Assembly: GCA_963800505.1 (NCBI GenBank)
Contig: CAWDBL010000037.1
Location: 372,001-436,000 of the forward strand
Reading direction: 5' to 3'
DNA: 64,000 nt
DNA from: Fodinibacter sp963800505
GTDB lineage: Bacteria > Actinomycetota > Actinomycetes > Actinomycetales > Dermatophilaceae
Shown: one piece after another, positions 17,186 to 24,970 of the stretch
How positions within the stretch are numbered: the stretch's first letter is position 1
Layout: each line of letters begins with the position of its first letter
The notes under the pieces: model-generated
Seen by the model: only the letters and a program-made list of their open reading frames with translations
What the model was told of the DNA's origin: nothing
The model's database searches: none
Translations under genes and position numbers: made by a program

Positions 17186-17998
17186 GTGTCACGTCCTCAG
17201 ACCCCTGGTAGACGCCGCGCTCCTGGCCCCATACGTCGTCTCCCGGACGGCTTCTCGCGCCTCAGCGCGACGTGGGCCGCCAAAGCCGTCGCCGCCGTCG
17301 GCGTGCTCGCCGGCGCTGCCGTCGCCCTCGCCCTGCCCGTCGATGCGAGCCCGAGCGCCCTCGCCCTCGCCGTTCCCGCGGCCACCACGTCGGCCGCGCG
17401 CGCCGACGCCCCGGCCGCCTCACGCTCCTTCGTCCGCAGCGCCGTCGCGCCGGCGGTCTCCGCTCCGAAGGGCGCGGCTCCGATCGCCCCTGAGCAGGTC
17501 GGCGTGTCCGGTGTCAAGGCCGTCGCCAAGCCCAAGCCGAAGCCCAAGCCGAAGCCCAAGCCGGTCCCGCAGGCCGCGAAGGCCAGGTCGAGTGCCAAGT
17601 CCTCCGGCGGGTCGTCCGGCGGGTCGTCCGCCGCGGCGCCGAAGGCGTCGTACAGCACGAGCATCTCCGGCCGCTGCGCCAAGATCGGCGTGAACAACAA
17701 CGGTGAGCGGCTCTGCTCCGCCGTCGACTCGATCTTCCACCTCGGCTCCATCGGTGGCTACCGGGCCAACGCCGGCGAGCACACCAGCGGTCAGGCCATC
17801 GACTTCATGATCTCGAGCAAGTCGCAGGGCGACGGCATCGCCGCCTGGGTGCAGTCGCACGTTGGCCAGTTCGACGTGAAGTACCTCATCTGGCGCCAGC
17901 GCTACTGGGAGCCGGGCCGCGGTTGGAAGACGATGGAGGACCGCGGGTCACCGACCGCGAACCACTACGACCACGTGCACGTCACGGTCAACCCCTGA
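17186..17998 (+). CDS. secreted protein with Lys-Pro linker and M15/ARB_07466-like C-terminal domain
   Basis: A 270-residue exported protein. A basic N-terminus and hydrophobic AVAAVGVLAGAAVALALP segment act as signal or anchor. A disordered middle has GVSGVKAVAKPKPKPKPKPK and a Ser/Gly stretch. The C-terminal ~110 residues (CAKIGVNNNGERLCSAVD, HTSGQAIDFMI, NHYDHVHVTVNP) match the actinobacterial domain related to D-Ala-D-Ala peptidase/VanY-like M15 folds: His and Asp in HTSGQAID and the final HVHV are the likely metal ligands. A peptidoglycan-directed role is inferred. The linker is shared with the next gene. Confidence 0.85.
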   Translation: MSRPQTPGRRRAPGPIRRLPDGFSRLSATWAAKAVAAVGVLAGAAVALALPVDASPSALALAVPAATTSAARADAPAASRSFVRSAVAPAVSAPKGAAPIAPEQVGVSGVKAVAKPKPKPKPKPKPVPQAAKARSSAKSSGGSSGGSSAAAPKASYSTSISGRCAKIGVNNNGERLCSAVDSIFHLGSIGGYRANAGEHTSGQAIDFMISSKSQGDGIAAWVQSHVGQFDVKYLIWRQRYWEPGRGWKTMEDRGSPTANHYDHVHVTVNP

Positions 17999-18023
17999 CT
18001 GAACCGGCCCCTGACGGGTCGTC

Positions 18024-18064
18024 ACGAGGACCGCTCACCGCATGGTGGGCGGTCCTCGTATTTT
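18024..18064 (+). terminator. strong intrinsic terminator
   Basis: ACGAGGACCGC (18024-18034) pairs perfectly with GCGGTCCTCGT (18049-18059), the inner CACC/GGTG extends the stem, and ATTTT follows. Ends the upstream secreted-protein gene. Confidence 0.93.
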
Positions 18065-18068
18065 CCCC

Positions 18069-18108
18069 GTAACCGTTTTGTGACTTTCCCAGCAGGTCGT
18101 GTTAGGTT
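18069..18108 (+). promoter_or_regulatory. promoter with GTAAC-N6-GTGAC direct repeat
   Basis: GTAAC (18069-18073) and GTGAC (18080-18084) mirror the pair at 17105. TTGTGA as -35 and TTAGGT (18102-18107) as -10 are 18 bases apart. It starts the riboswitch leader of the NlpC/P60 gene. Confidence 0.5.
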
Positions 18109-18139
18109 CGTCCCGCTCGCCTCCCCTGGGCGGGTCCTC

Positions 18140-18322
18140 ATGGTGGACGCCGAGTCCTGCCACCACCGCAGAGGTCAACGCGCACCACCGCCTGGCAGGA
18201 GCGGGGGACCCACATCCGGAGCCCAGCACCATCGGTCTCCTTGGGGTTAAGTCGCCGCCGGTCCTTCGACCGTCGCCGGCCGGGCAACCTCAGCCCGAAC
18301 CCGACAGCTCACCCCGTAGGCA
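18140..18322 (+). promoter_or_regulatory. ydaO/yuaA riboswitch (cyclic di-AMP)
   Basis: The leader shows the conserved ydaO blocks in order: CCTGCC pairing with GGCAGG (18156-18161 / 18194-18199), GCGGGGGACCCA, CTTGGGGTTAAGTCGC, the GGTC-CTTC-GACC hairpin, then GGGCAACCTCAGCCCGAAC and CCGACAGCTCACCCCGTAGG. These are diagnostic for the c-di-AMP-sensing class. In actinobacteria it typically precedes cell-wall hydrolase genes and lowers their expression when c-di-AMP is high. It ends 17 bases before the GTG of the NlpC/P60 gene. Limits are approximate. Confidence 0.93.
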
Positions 18323-18338
18323 CTGAGAGGTTTCCCCT

Positions 18339-19181
18339 GTGCTCACTGACCCCCGCTCCGGGCGCCATCGCAATGCCGCCCGTTACAACCCCGTGGCCGA
18401 GCTCTCGACGATCGTCAAGAGTGCCGGCGAGACCAGCGTCAAGGCCTCCGCGGTCCTGGCCGCCTCCGGTGGTCTGGTCGCCGCCTTCGCGCTCCCGGCA
18501 CAGGCCGCGCCTGTGCACCGCGCCTCCACCAAGACCACCACGACGACGGCCGTTACGGCGCCCGGTGCCGAGATGAGCACCCGCATCGCCGCTCCGGCCG
18601 CGCTCGCGCTGGCCCCGGCCGTGGTCGCCCCCGCGGCGGCCGCCCCGATCGCCGTCGAGACGGTCGGCGTCAGCGGTGTCAAGGCCGTCGCCAAGCCGAA
18701 GCCCAAGCCGAAGCCGAAGCCGAGGCCGGTCGTGCAGGCCGCGGCCCCCCGGGTCGAGCGGGCCGTCGCGAGCCGCAGCACCTCGCGCTCGAGCAAGTCC
18801 ACCGCTCCGGCCAGCCGCAGCACCAAGCGCTACAGCAACCCGGCCCAGTCGGCGAGCGGGGTCGTCAACATCGCCCGTGGCCTGCTCGGCATCCCGTACG
18901 TCTACGGCGGCTCCACCCCGGCCGGCTTCGACTGCTCGGGCTTCACGCAGTACGTCTTCAACAAGGCCGGCATCTCCATCCCGCGCACGGCCTCGGCCCA
19001 GAAGCGGGCGGCCACCCCGGTCAGCAACCCCAAGCCCGGAGACCTCGTCTTCTTCGGCTCCCCGGTCTACCACGTCGGCATCTACACCGGTCCCGGCACG
19101 ATGATCGACTCGCCGCGCAAGGGAAAGTCCACCTCCGAGCGCGCGATCTTCTCCGGCGTCAGCGGCTACGGCCGGTTCTGA
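18339..19181 (+). CDS. secreted NlpC/P60 cell-wall endopeptidase
   Basis: A 280-residue exported peptidase. Signal region VKASAVLAASGGLVAAFALPAQA, then an Ala-rich segment and the linker GVSGVKAVAKPKPKPKPKP that is nearly identical to the preceding gene. The NlpC/P60 domain occupies about residues 170-280: GIPYVYGGSTPAGFDCSGFT with the catalytic Cys near 198, RTASAQ, KPGDLVFFG and YHVGIYTG with the catalytic His near 244. Family members cut D-Glu-mDAP bonds in peptidoglycan stems. Expression is gated by the upstream c-di-AMP riboswitch. Confidence 0.95.
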   Translation: MLTDPRSGRHRNAARYNPVAELSTIVKSAGETSVKASAVLAASGGLVAAFALPAQAAPVHRASTKTTTTTAVTAPGAEMSTRIAAPAALALAPAVVAPAAAAPIAVETVGVSGVKAVAKPKPKPKPKPRPVVQAAAPRVERAVASRSTSRSSKSTAPASRSTKRYSNPAQSASGVVNIARGLLGIPYVYGGSTPAGFDCSGFTQYVFNKAGISIPRTASAQKRAATPVSNPKPGDLVFFGSPVYHVGIYTGPGTMIDSPRKGKSTSERAIFSGVSGYGRF

Positions 19182-19246
19182 CCCACCCCGCACGGGAACG
19201 ACCGCGCACGCGGCACCGCGCACCCCAGTTCCCGCGCACCACTACC

Positions 19247-19286
19247 CCTCGGCGCCCCGGACCCCTGCAAGTCCGGGGCGCCGAGG
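19247..19286. terminator. 16-bp hairpin between convergent genes
   Basis: CCTCGGCGCCCCGGAC (19247-19262) pairs perfectly with the complementary arm at 19271-19286 around an eight-base loop. There is no T-run on the plus strand. Placed between the NlpC/P60 and macro-domain genes, it probably serves both. Confidence 0.75.
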
Positions 19287-19357
19287 CGTGCCCGGGCCGG
19301 CCCGGCGCGGCCAGCGCCCGCTGACCCGCTCCGATGGCCGGGTGGCGCCTGCGAGCG

Positions 19358-19885
19358 TCAGCGCTGGTCGGCGAGCGCGGCCACGAACGCCGCCAGCGAC
19401 CGGTCACCGAACAGCACGAACCGCACCAGGTCGATGCCGTCGTGCGCCGCGGACTCCTCGCGCACCGTGCGCACGGCCACCCGGGCCACCTCGTCGACGT
19501 CCCACCCGTAGACGCCGGCGCTGACCGCCGGGAACGCCACGGTGCGCGCCCCCACCTCGCGGGCCACTGCCAGGCTGCGCGCGAAGCACGAGGCCAACAG
19601 CGCCGGGTCGGTCTGCCCGGCATGCCGGTTCGGGCCGACGGTGTGCACCACCCAGCGACAGGGCAGGTCACCCGCCCCCGTGGCCACGGCATCCCCGACG
19701 TCGAGGCCACCGGGCAACCGGGTGCGCCGCAGCTCGCGGCACTCCCGCAGCAGGGCCGGCCCGGCGGCCGCGTGGATGGCCCCGTCGACGCCACCGCCGC
19801 CGAGCAGCGAGGAGTTCGCGGCGTTGACGATCGCGTCGACGTGCTCGGTGGTGAGGTCACCGCGCACGGCCTCGATCACGGTCAT
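19358..19885 (-). CDS. macro-domain protein (ADP-ribose / O-acetyl-ADP-ribose hydrolase-like)
   Basis: A 175-residue stand-alone macro domain: GDLTTEHVDAIVNAANSSLL, GGGGVDGAIHAAAGPALL and FPAVSAGVYGWDVDEVARVA are the three phosphate/ribose loops of the YmdB/MacroD type, including the catalytic Asn-Ala-Ala-Asn and GGGVDGAIH parts. Such enzymes remove acetyl from O-acetyl-ADP-ribose or mono-ADP-ribose from proteins. The ATG at 19885 overlaps the TGA of the upstream YdeI-like gene. Confidence 0.93.
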   Translation of the reverse strand: MTVIEAVRGDLTTEHVDAIVNAANSSLLGGGGVDGAIHAAAGPALLRECRELRRTRLPGGLDVGDAVATGAGDLPCRWVVHTVGPNRHAGQTDPALLASCFARSLAVAREVGARTVAFPAVSAGVYGWDVDEVARVAVRTVREESAAHDGIDLVRFVLFGDRSLAAFVAALADQR

Positions 19886-20316
19886 CCCAGGCCGGCGACG
19901 ATGGTGGCGACCCGCCGCTCGCGGGTCTCGGGCTTCTTGGCGGCGAGCACCGCCTCGGCGTGCTGACGCTGCTGGCTGTACGTGAGCACGGACCAGCGGG
20001 CCGCAGCCGCGGGGGATGCCGCCAGTGCCGCGGCGAGGTCGTCGGGCACGTCGACGGTGCGCGGCGCCGTGTCGAGCTCGACGCTGACGGGATAGGTCTG
20101 TCCTGCGGCCAGACCGGCGGCCTCGCGCACGGCGGCGCTCGCCCCGAGCAGGAAGCGCCCGCCCATCGAGGCGATGCTGGTGCGCCAGGTGTGGCCCTGC
20201 ACGGTGACGACCACCTTGGGCCGGCGGCCGCCGCCGAGCGACTCCACCACGTCGTCGGGCACCACGAACCCGGTCGTGGTGCCACCGGTGGCCTCGAGCT
20301 CGGTCGTGAAGTCCAT
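19882..20316 (-). CDS. YdeI/OmdA-like DUF1905 protein
   Basis: A 144-residue protein. The N-terminal part (MDFTTELEATGGTTTGFVVPDDVVESLGGGRRPKV-type DUF1905 barrel, VTVQGHTWRTSIASMGG) is followed by a YdeI/OmdA tail (VDVPDDLAAALAASP, RWSVLTYSQQRQHAEAVLAAKKPETRERR). ATG 20316 is the natural start; longer forms add unrelated residues. The family is conserved but of unknown biochemical role; some members are linked to stress or bacteriocin protection. Coupled to the macro-domain gene. Confidence 0.85.
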   Translation of the reverse strand: MDFTTELEATGGTTTGFVVPDDVVESLGGGRRPKVVVTVQGHTWRTSIASMGGRFLLGASAAVREAAGLAAGQTYPVSVELDTAPRTVDVPDDLAAALAASPAAAARWSVLTYSQQRQHAEAVLAAKKPETRERRVATIVAGLG

Positions 20317-20483
20317 CGCAGCAGTATGCCGCCCGCCCGCGCTGGGCGGGTCGGCGCACCGGATGCCATGCGCGCCACGGCCGGGTCCGCACGGGACCGG
20401 TTCCCCGGACACCGCCAACGGCGGGCGTCCATACTGATCCCGGCAGGGCTTTCACGCTGTCTTGGAGTGGAGGGGGACCCGCC

Positions 20484-23400
20484 GTGGGCCGGATGCTGGC
20501 GTACGGGGTCGCCTACGCGCTCGCGGTGGCCGTCGGGCGCCTCATCCTGCTGCCCGACACCGGCCTGGCCCTGTTCTGGCCGGCCGCCGGGGTGGGGGCC
20601 CTCTGGGCGCTGATGACCACCGGGCGCCGACCCGTCCTCGTCCTCTCGGCCGCGATCTGGGTGATGAGTGCCGCCGGGCTGGCCCTGACCGACCTCCCGG
20701 TCGCCACGGCCCTGGTGCTCGGCGCGGCGAACGTCGTCAACTCCGTCGGCACCGCCGTCGCCTACCGCCGGCTGACGGCCCGCTCGACGGCGCAGCCGGT
20801 GCCGTGGACCGGAGCGGGCGTGGCGCCCCTGCGCCGGCTCGGTGACGTCGGTCGGTTCGTGCTGGCCACGACCCTGGCAACGGCGGCGAGCGCAGCCCTC
20901 GGAATGGCGGCCCTGGCCGTGGGCGGCATCCCGGTGACGGGCGAGCTGCTCCTGGGCTGGCTGCTGCGCAACGGCGCCGCGATCGTCATCATCGCCGGCA
21001 CAGGCCTCGCGGTGCGGGGCGCGCCCGAGCTCGTCCACCGTCGCCACCTCGTCGAGGCGGTGCCCGTGCTGATCGCTTCGCTGGCGGTGCTCTGGTTGGT
21101 GTTCGGGCCCGGCCGCAGCATCTCGCTGTCGTTCCTCCCCCTTGCCGTGCTCGTGTGGGGCGGCCTGCGGTTGCCGATCCCGCTGGCCGCGCTGCAGGGC
21201 ACCGCCACCGCCGTCGTCGCCCTGGTCCTGGCCGTCGCCACCGAGGACAGCAGCCCGTTCGGCGACGTCGACGACGTGGCCGTGCACCTGCTCACCCTCG
21301 AGGCGTTCATGATGCTCGCGACCCTGCTCAGCCTGGTGCTGTCGACGGTGCAGTGGGAGCGCGACGCGCTGGTGGCCGGCGCCGCCGAGGCGGGGCTGAG
21401 GTCGCGGCGCCAGGCCGAGGACCTGCGGGTCATCACCGAGACCATCCCCGACGCCCTGGTCGTCATGGGCCACGACGGCACGGTGCTGCTGCACAACCAC
21501 GCGGCGCGTCGCTGGCTCGCGGCATCCACGGCGGGCGGCCTCGATGCCCTCGCCGTGCCGCCCCGCCGCCGCGACGGCCGGGTGCTGCCCCCACAGGAGC
21601 GGCCTTCCCGGCGTGCGCTCGACGGGGAGACGGTGCGGGGTCTGGTCGTCGAGGCCCTCGACCTCAGCACCGGCCACGCGCGGCTGGTCTCGGTCGATGC
21701 CGTGCCGCTGCACGACAACATCACCGCGCAGCCCGACCGCGCCCTGCTCGTGCTGCGCGACGTCACCGACGAGCACCGGCGCCTCGACGACGTCGAGGCG
21801 GCCCACGCCCGCACGGAGCGGCTCATCGCTGACGCCCCGCACGGGGTGGCGGTCGTCGACATGCGTGGCCGCATCCTGCAGGTCAACGCCTCGCTCGCCA
21901 GCCTCACCGGCCGCTCGGTCGATGCCCTCGTGGGGCGCGGCTTCGACGACCTGGGCCCCGACCACCGGGCCGAGATCGGCGAGCACCTGCGCCGTGCGGT
22001 CGCCGTGCCGGGATCGCGGGTCGTGGGGGAGTGGACCATCCCCGGGCCGGGCGACGCGGACGTGCACGTCGCCATCACCAGCCGGGTGATCTCCTCCCAG
22101 GACGCCGAGGATGACGTCATCCTGGTCAACGTCGTCGACCTGTCCGAGCGCCGGCGCTACGAGCAGCGGCTGGCCCACCTGGCCGACCACGACGTGCTGA
22201 CCGGCCTGCCCAACCGCCGCCGCTTCGACGCCGCGCTCGCCGAGCACCTCGACCTGTGCGCCCGCTCCGGCCCGCGCGGCGCCCTGCTGCTGCTCGACCT
22301 CGACCACTTCAAGGAGGTCAACGACACCCGCGGCCACGACACCGGCGACGAGCTCATCGTGTCGACCGCGGTCGTGCTGCGCGGCTCGCTGCGCGAGGGC
22401 GACCTCGTCGCGCGGCTCGGTGGCGACGAGTTCGCCATCCTGCTGCCGGACGCCGACCGCCGGGGCGCCGAGCGGGTCGCCGAGGTCGTGGTCGAGCGGG
22501 TGCGGGCCAACAGCCGCACGCTCGAGGGCGTCAACCGCCGGGTCACGGCCAGCATCGGGGTGGTGACCTTCGCCGCGGCGAACGAACGGGCCGAGGACGT
22601 GCTGGCGCTGGCCGACATGCTCATGTACGACGCCAAGGATGCCGGGCGCGACCGGTTCGCCGTGCTCGACGACATCCGATCGGTGCAGCCGCGCTCGGGC
22701 GCCCGGATGGCGTGGAAGGCCCGCATCGAGGCGGCCCTGGAGAACGACGACTTCGAGCTCTACCTCCAGCCGCTGCTGCACCTCGACACCGGCCGGGTCA
22801 CCGGCGCCGAGGCCCTGATCCGCCTGGTCGACCGCGAGGTGCCCGTCTCGCCCGGTGCGTTCATCGGAGTGGCCGAGCGGGCCGGGCTCGCGCCCGCCGT
22901 CGACGGCTGGGTCGTGCGGCACGGCGTGCGGGTGCTGCGCCGGCTGCTCGACGTCGACCCCGAGATGCGGCTGGCGGTCAACCTGTCGGCGCACTCGATC
23001 GGCGACCCGGCGATCGCCCTGACCCTCGAGCGCGAGCTGGCCGACCTGGGCGTCGACCCCAGCCGGCTCATCGTCGAGGTCACCGAGACCGCCGCGGTCG
23101 CCGACCTCGAGGCGGCCCGCCGCTTCGCCGAGCCGCTGCGCGCACTGGGGGTGGAGTTCGCCCTCGACGACTTCGGCGCCGGCTACGGCTCCTTCTACTA
23201 CCTCAAGCACCTCAGCTTCGACACGATCAAGATCGACGGCGAGTTCGTCAAGGGGGCCGCCGACTCCGCTGTCGACCGGGCCATCCTGCGCTCGGTCATC
23301 GGCATCGCCCGGGCGCTGGGCAAGCGCACCGTCGCCGAGTTCGTCACCGACGAGGGCGCGCTGAGCGTGGTGCGCGAGCTGGGCGCCGACTACGCGCAGG

Positions 23401-23534
23401 GCTACCTCATCGGCCAGCCGGTGCCGTTCGACGAGTTCGTGGCGACCCACCTCGGGGGCGACCGCGGCCTGTGGCTGGGCCTGCCCGCCGTCGAGGACGA
23501 CCTCCACCCCCGCCCGGCCGTGGCGCGCGGCTGA
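20484..23534 (+). CDS. MASE1-PAS-PAS-GGDEF-EAL cyclic-di-GMP signalling protein
   Basis: A 1016-residue membrane sensor. Residues 1-~290 form a MASE1-like multi-helix domain (GLALFWPAAGVGALWAL). Two PAS domains follow (about 315-430, IPDALVVMGHDGTVLLHNHAA; and 445-565, APHGVAVVDMRGRILQVNASL). The GGDEF domain has LTGLPNRRRFDA and an intact RLGGDEFAILLP near 646, so diguanylate cyclase activity is possible. The EAL domain keeps AEALIRL near 775, NLSAHSI, DDFGAGYGSFYYLKHL and IKIDGEFVKG, so phosphodiesterase activity is also possible. GTG 20484 follows GGAGGGGGA. Which activity dominates cannot be read; no neighbour reveals the output. Confidence 0.95.
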   Translation: MGRMLAYGVAYALAVAVGRLILLPDTGLALFWPAAGVGALWALMTTGRRPVLVLSAAIWVMSAAGLALTDLPVATALVLGAANVVNSVGTAVAYRRLTARSTAQPVPWTGAGVAPLRRLGDVGRFVLATTLATAASAALGMAALAVGGIPVTGELLLGWLLRNGAAIVIIAGTGLAVRGAPELVHRRHLVEAVPVLIASLAVLWLVFGPGRSISLSFLPLAVLVWGGLRLPIPLAALQGTATAVVALVLAVATEDSSPFGDVDDVAVHLLTLEAFMMLATLLSLVLSTVQWERDALVAGAAEAGLRSRRQAEDLRVITETIPDALVVMGHDGTVLLHNHAARRWLAASTAGGLDALAVPPRRRDGRVLPPQERPSRRALDGETVRGLVVEALDLSTGHARLVSVDAVPLHDNITAQPDRALLVLRDVTDEHRRLDDVEAAHARTERLIADAPHGVAVVDMRGRILQVNASLASLTGRSVDALVGRGFDDLGPDHRAEIGEHLRRAVAVPGSRVVGEWTIPGPGDADVHVAITSRVISSQDAEDDVILVNVVDLSERRRYEQRLAHLADHDVLTGLPNRRRFDAALAEHLDLCARSGPRGALLLLDLDHFKEVNDTRGHDTGDELIVSTAVVLRGSLREGDLVARLGGDEFAILLPDADRRGAERVAEVVVERVRANSRTLEGVNRRVTASIGVVTFAAANERAEDVLALADMLMYDAKDAGRDRFAVLDDIRSVQPRSGARMAWKARIEAALENDDFELYLQPLLHLDTGRVTGAEALIRLVDREVPVSPGAFIGVAERAGLAPAVDGWVVRHGVRVLRRLLDVDPEMRLAVNLSAHSIGDPAIALTLERELADLGVDPSRLIVEVTETAAVADLEAARRFAEPLRALGVEFALDDFGAGYGSFYYLKHLSFDTIKIDGEFVKGAADSAVDRAILRSVIGIARALGKRTVAEFVTDEGALSVVRELGADYAQGYLIGQPVPFDEFVATHLGGDRGLWLGLPAVEDDLHPRPAVARG

Positions 23535-23554
23535 GGGGTGGCGGCGCCGCGGAT

Positions 23555-23584
23555 GCCGGTGCCGGTGCCGGTGCCGGTGCCGGT
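23555..23584. repeat. hexamer tandem repeat (GCCGGT x5)
   Basis: Five perfect GCCGGT copies lie directly behind the GGDEF-EAL gene and before the toxin-antitoxin promoter. Simple repeat with slippage potential; no coding role. Confidence 0.95.
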
Positions 23585-23604
23585 GTCTGCGGCCGAATAG
23601 TGAC

Positions 23605-23632
23605 CTACTGGTACAAGAACCTGTACCAGTAG
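23605..23632. promoter_or_regulatory. YefM/YoeB operator palindrome
   Basis: CTACTGGTACA and TGTACCAGTAG are perfect 11-base arms around AGAACC. They contain the TGTAC core typical of YefM operators and end on the AGGAG ribosome-binding site, so antitoxin binding would repress the operon. Confidence 0.85.
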
Positions 23633-23640
23633 GAGAGATC

Positions 23641-23886
23641 ATGGCTGTCACCGCAAGCGAGGCACGGAAGAACTTGGTTCCGCTGATCGAACAGGTCAAC
23701 GAGGACCGCACTCCGATCGAGATCACCTCCCGCCGCGGCGACGCGGTGTTGATGTCCCGCGCGGACTATGACGCGCTCGAGGAGACAGCCCACCTGTTGC
23801 GGGTCCCCGCCAATGCCCGTCACCTGCTCGAGAGCCTGCAGCAGGCGCAGTCCGGGCAGCGGGACGAGCACGACCTGGTGCGATGA
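23641..23886 (+). CDS. YefM/Phd-family antitoxin
   Basis: An 81-residue antitoxin and autorepressor: MAVTASEARKNLVPLIEQVN, PIEITSRRGDAVLMSRADYDALEET is the Phd/YefM fold, followed by an extended toxin-neutralising tail. A perfect 11-base inverted repeat and AGGAG precede the ATG. Its TGA overlaps the toxin ATG (ATGA). Confidence 0.95.
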   Translation: MAVTASEARKNLVPLIEQVNEDRTPIEITSRRGDAVLMSRADYDALEETAHLLRVPANARHLLESLQQAQSGQRDEHDLVR

Positions 23887-24140
23887 GGCTGGTTTTCACA
23901 CCGAACGGGTGGGCGGATTACACATACTGGGTGGCCGCTGACCGGCAGATGCTCACACGGATCAACCGACTCATCGATGACGCCCTGCGTGACCCGGTGG
24001 CCGGCATCGGCAAGCCCGAGCCGCTGCGGCACATGCTGGCCGGCGCCTGGTCACGTCGGATCACCGAGGAGCACCGGCTCGTCTACCTCGTCGACGGCGA
24101 CGACCGGATCGTCCTCCAAGCCCGCTTCCACTACGCCTGA
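23883..24140 (+). CDS. YoeB/Txe-family toxin (ribosome-dependent mRNA interferase)
   Basis: An 85-residue RelE-superfamily toxin. It keeps FTPNGWADYTYWVAADRQML, the middle GKPEPLRHMLAGAWSRRITEEHRLVY and the C-terminal ARFHYA; YoeB's catalytic Glu, Arg and His/Tyr end residues are represented by E-HRLVY and FHY. Family toxins cut mRNA in the ribosomal A site and inhibit translation. Intact and paired with the upstream antitoxin. Confidence 0.95.
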   Translation: MRLVFTPNGWADYTYWVAADRQMLTRINRLIDDALRDPVAGIGKPEPLRHMLAGAWSRRITEEHRLVYLVDGDDRIVLQARFHYA

Positions 24141-24279
24141 CGAGTCGCGCAGGGTGATGGGGTCGAACCAGTTCAGCCATATCGGTTCTGCTCGAGTTCG
24201 CCGGGATCATCTGGCCGCAGGTCTCGGTCGCCACCCTGATCAAGACGTAGCCGGCGACGCGCGCGGCACAGGGCGGAGG

Positions 24280-24963
24280 TCAGCGTGGTGCAGGGCGCCG
24301 GCTGTGCACCACGAATGCGAGCACGACGGCGCCTCCGAGAGCTGGGAGCGCGACGGCACCGGCGAAGACCGCCCACCCGTCCCATCGGTCATTGCCCCAC
24401 CCGGATCCGGCGAACGCGTAGGCCGCCCCGAGGGCGACCTGGGTCAGCACGCACCACGCCAGCAGCGGGCGAATCTCGACCTTGGCGGCACCGGCGATCA
24501 TCAGGGAAGCCTCGGCGAGAATCGGCACCGGGCGGCAGAGCACGACGGCGGCGATGCCGTACCGGCGAACCCACCGAGCGAAGCCTTCCGGGATCGTGCG
24601 CCCGCCCCGTTGCCAGACCCAGCCGCCGGAGCGCCCGAGGTAGTAGCCGAAGACGCAGCCGAGAGACAGTGCGACGGCATTAGTGATGGCCGCCGCAGCG
24701 AAGCCGACCCTGGCAGCGAGCAGCGTCGCGACGATGCTCGACGGAACGGGTAGCACCGGATCGGCCGCGAGCAGTGAGCCGCCCATCAGCATGCTCGCCC
24801 ACGACTCGTGCCCGCCGTCGAAGTAGCCCCGCGAGAACCGCTCGACGCTGGAGCCGAAGAGCAGGAACGGCACGATGAACAAGCTCGCGAACGCGGCCGC
24901 CAGCGCGACGGCCTTCGCCGGCCGGCGCCCATCTGGCGGCCGTCGAGTCCTGTTGGGCACGCG
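24280..24963 (-). CDS. DedA/SNARE-associated (VTT-domain) membrane protein
   Basis: About 227 residues with five or six hydrophobic segments. The VTT-like core is visible as DPVLPVPSSIVATLLAARVGF, ALSLGCVFGYYLGRSGGW and RYGIAAVVLCRPVPILAEASLMIAGAAKV (the family's PxxP re-entrant and Arg-Pro parts). Family members are lipid or ion transporters at the membrane. GTG 24963 is taken; a TTG at 24981 would overlap the upstream ferritin-like gene. It is the last gene of a four-gene minus-strand operon with VioB-like proteins. Confidence 0.82.
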   Translation of the reverse strand, partial: RVPNRTRRPPDGRRPAKAVALAAAFASLFIVPFLLFGSSVERFSRGYFDGGHESWASMLMGGSLLAADPVLPVPSSIVATLLAARVGFAAAAITNAVALSLGCVFGYYLGRSGGWVWQRGGRTIPEGFARWVRRYGIAAVVLCRPVPILAEASLMIAGAAKVEIRPLLAWCVLTQVALGAAYAFAGSGWGNDRWDGWAVFAGAVALPALGGAVVLAFVVHSRRPAPR

Positions 24964-24970
24964 GCTCGCG

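Noticed and set aside
19857..23726. Very long minus-strand open frame (1289 codons) opposite the GGDEF-EAL gene
   Set aside because: It is the antisense shadow of a gene with clear domains; the translation is His/Arg/Gly-rich with no family motif.
24141..24279. Short open stretch ending VSVATLIKT after the toxin gene
   Set aside because: About 24 codons, no start codon in a suitable context; probably chance.
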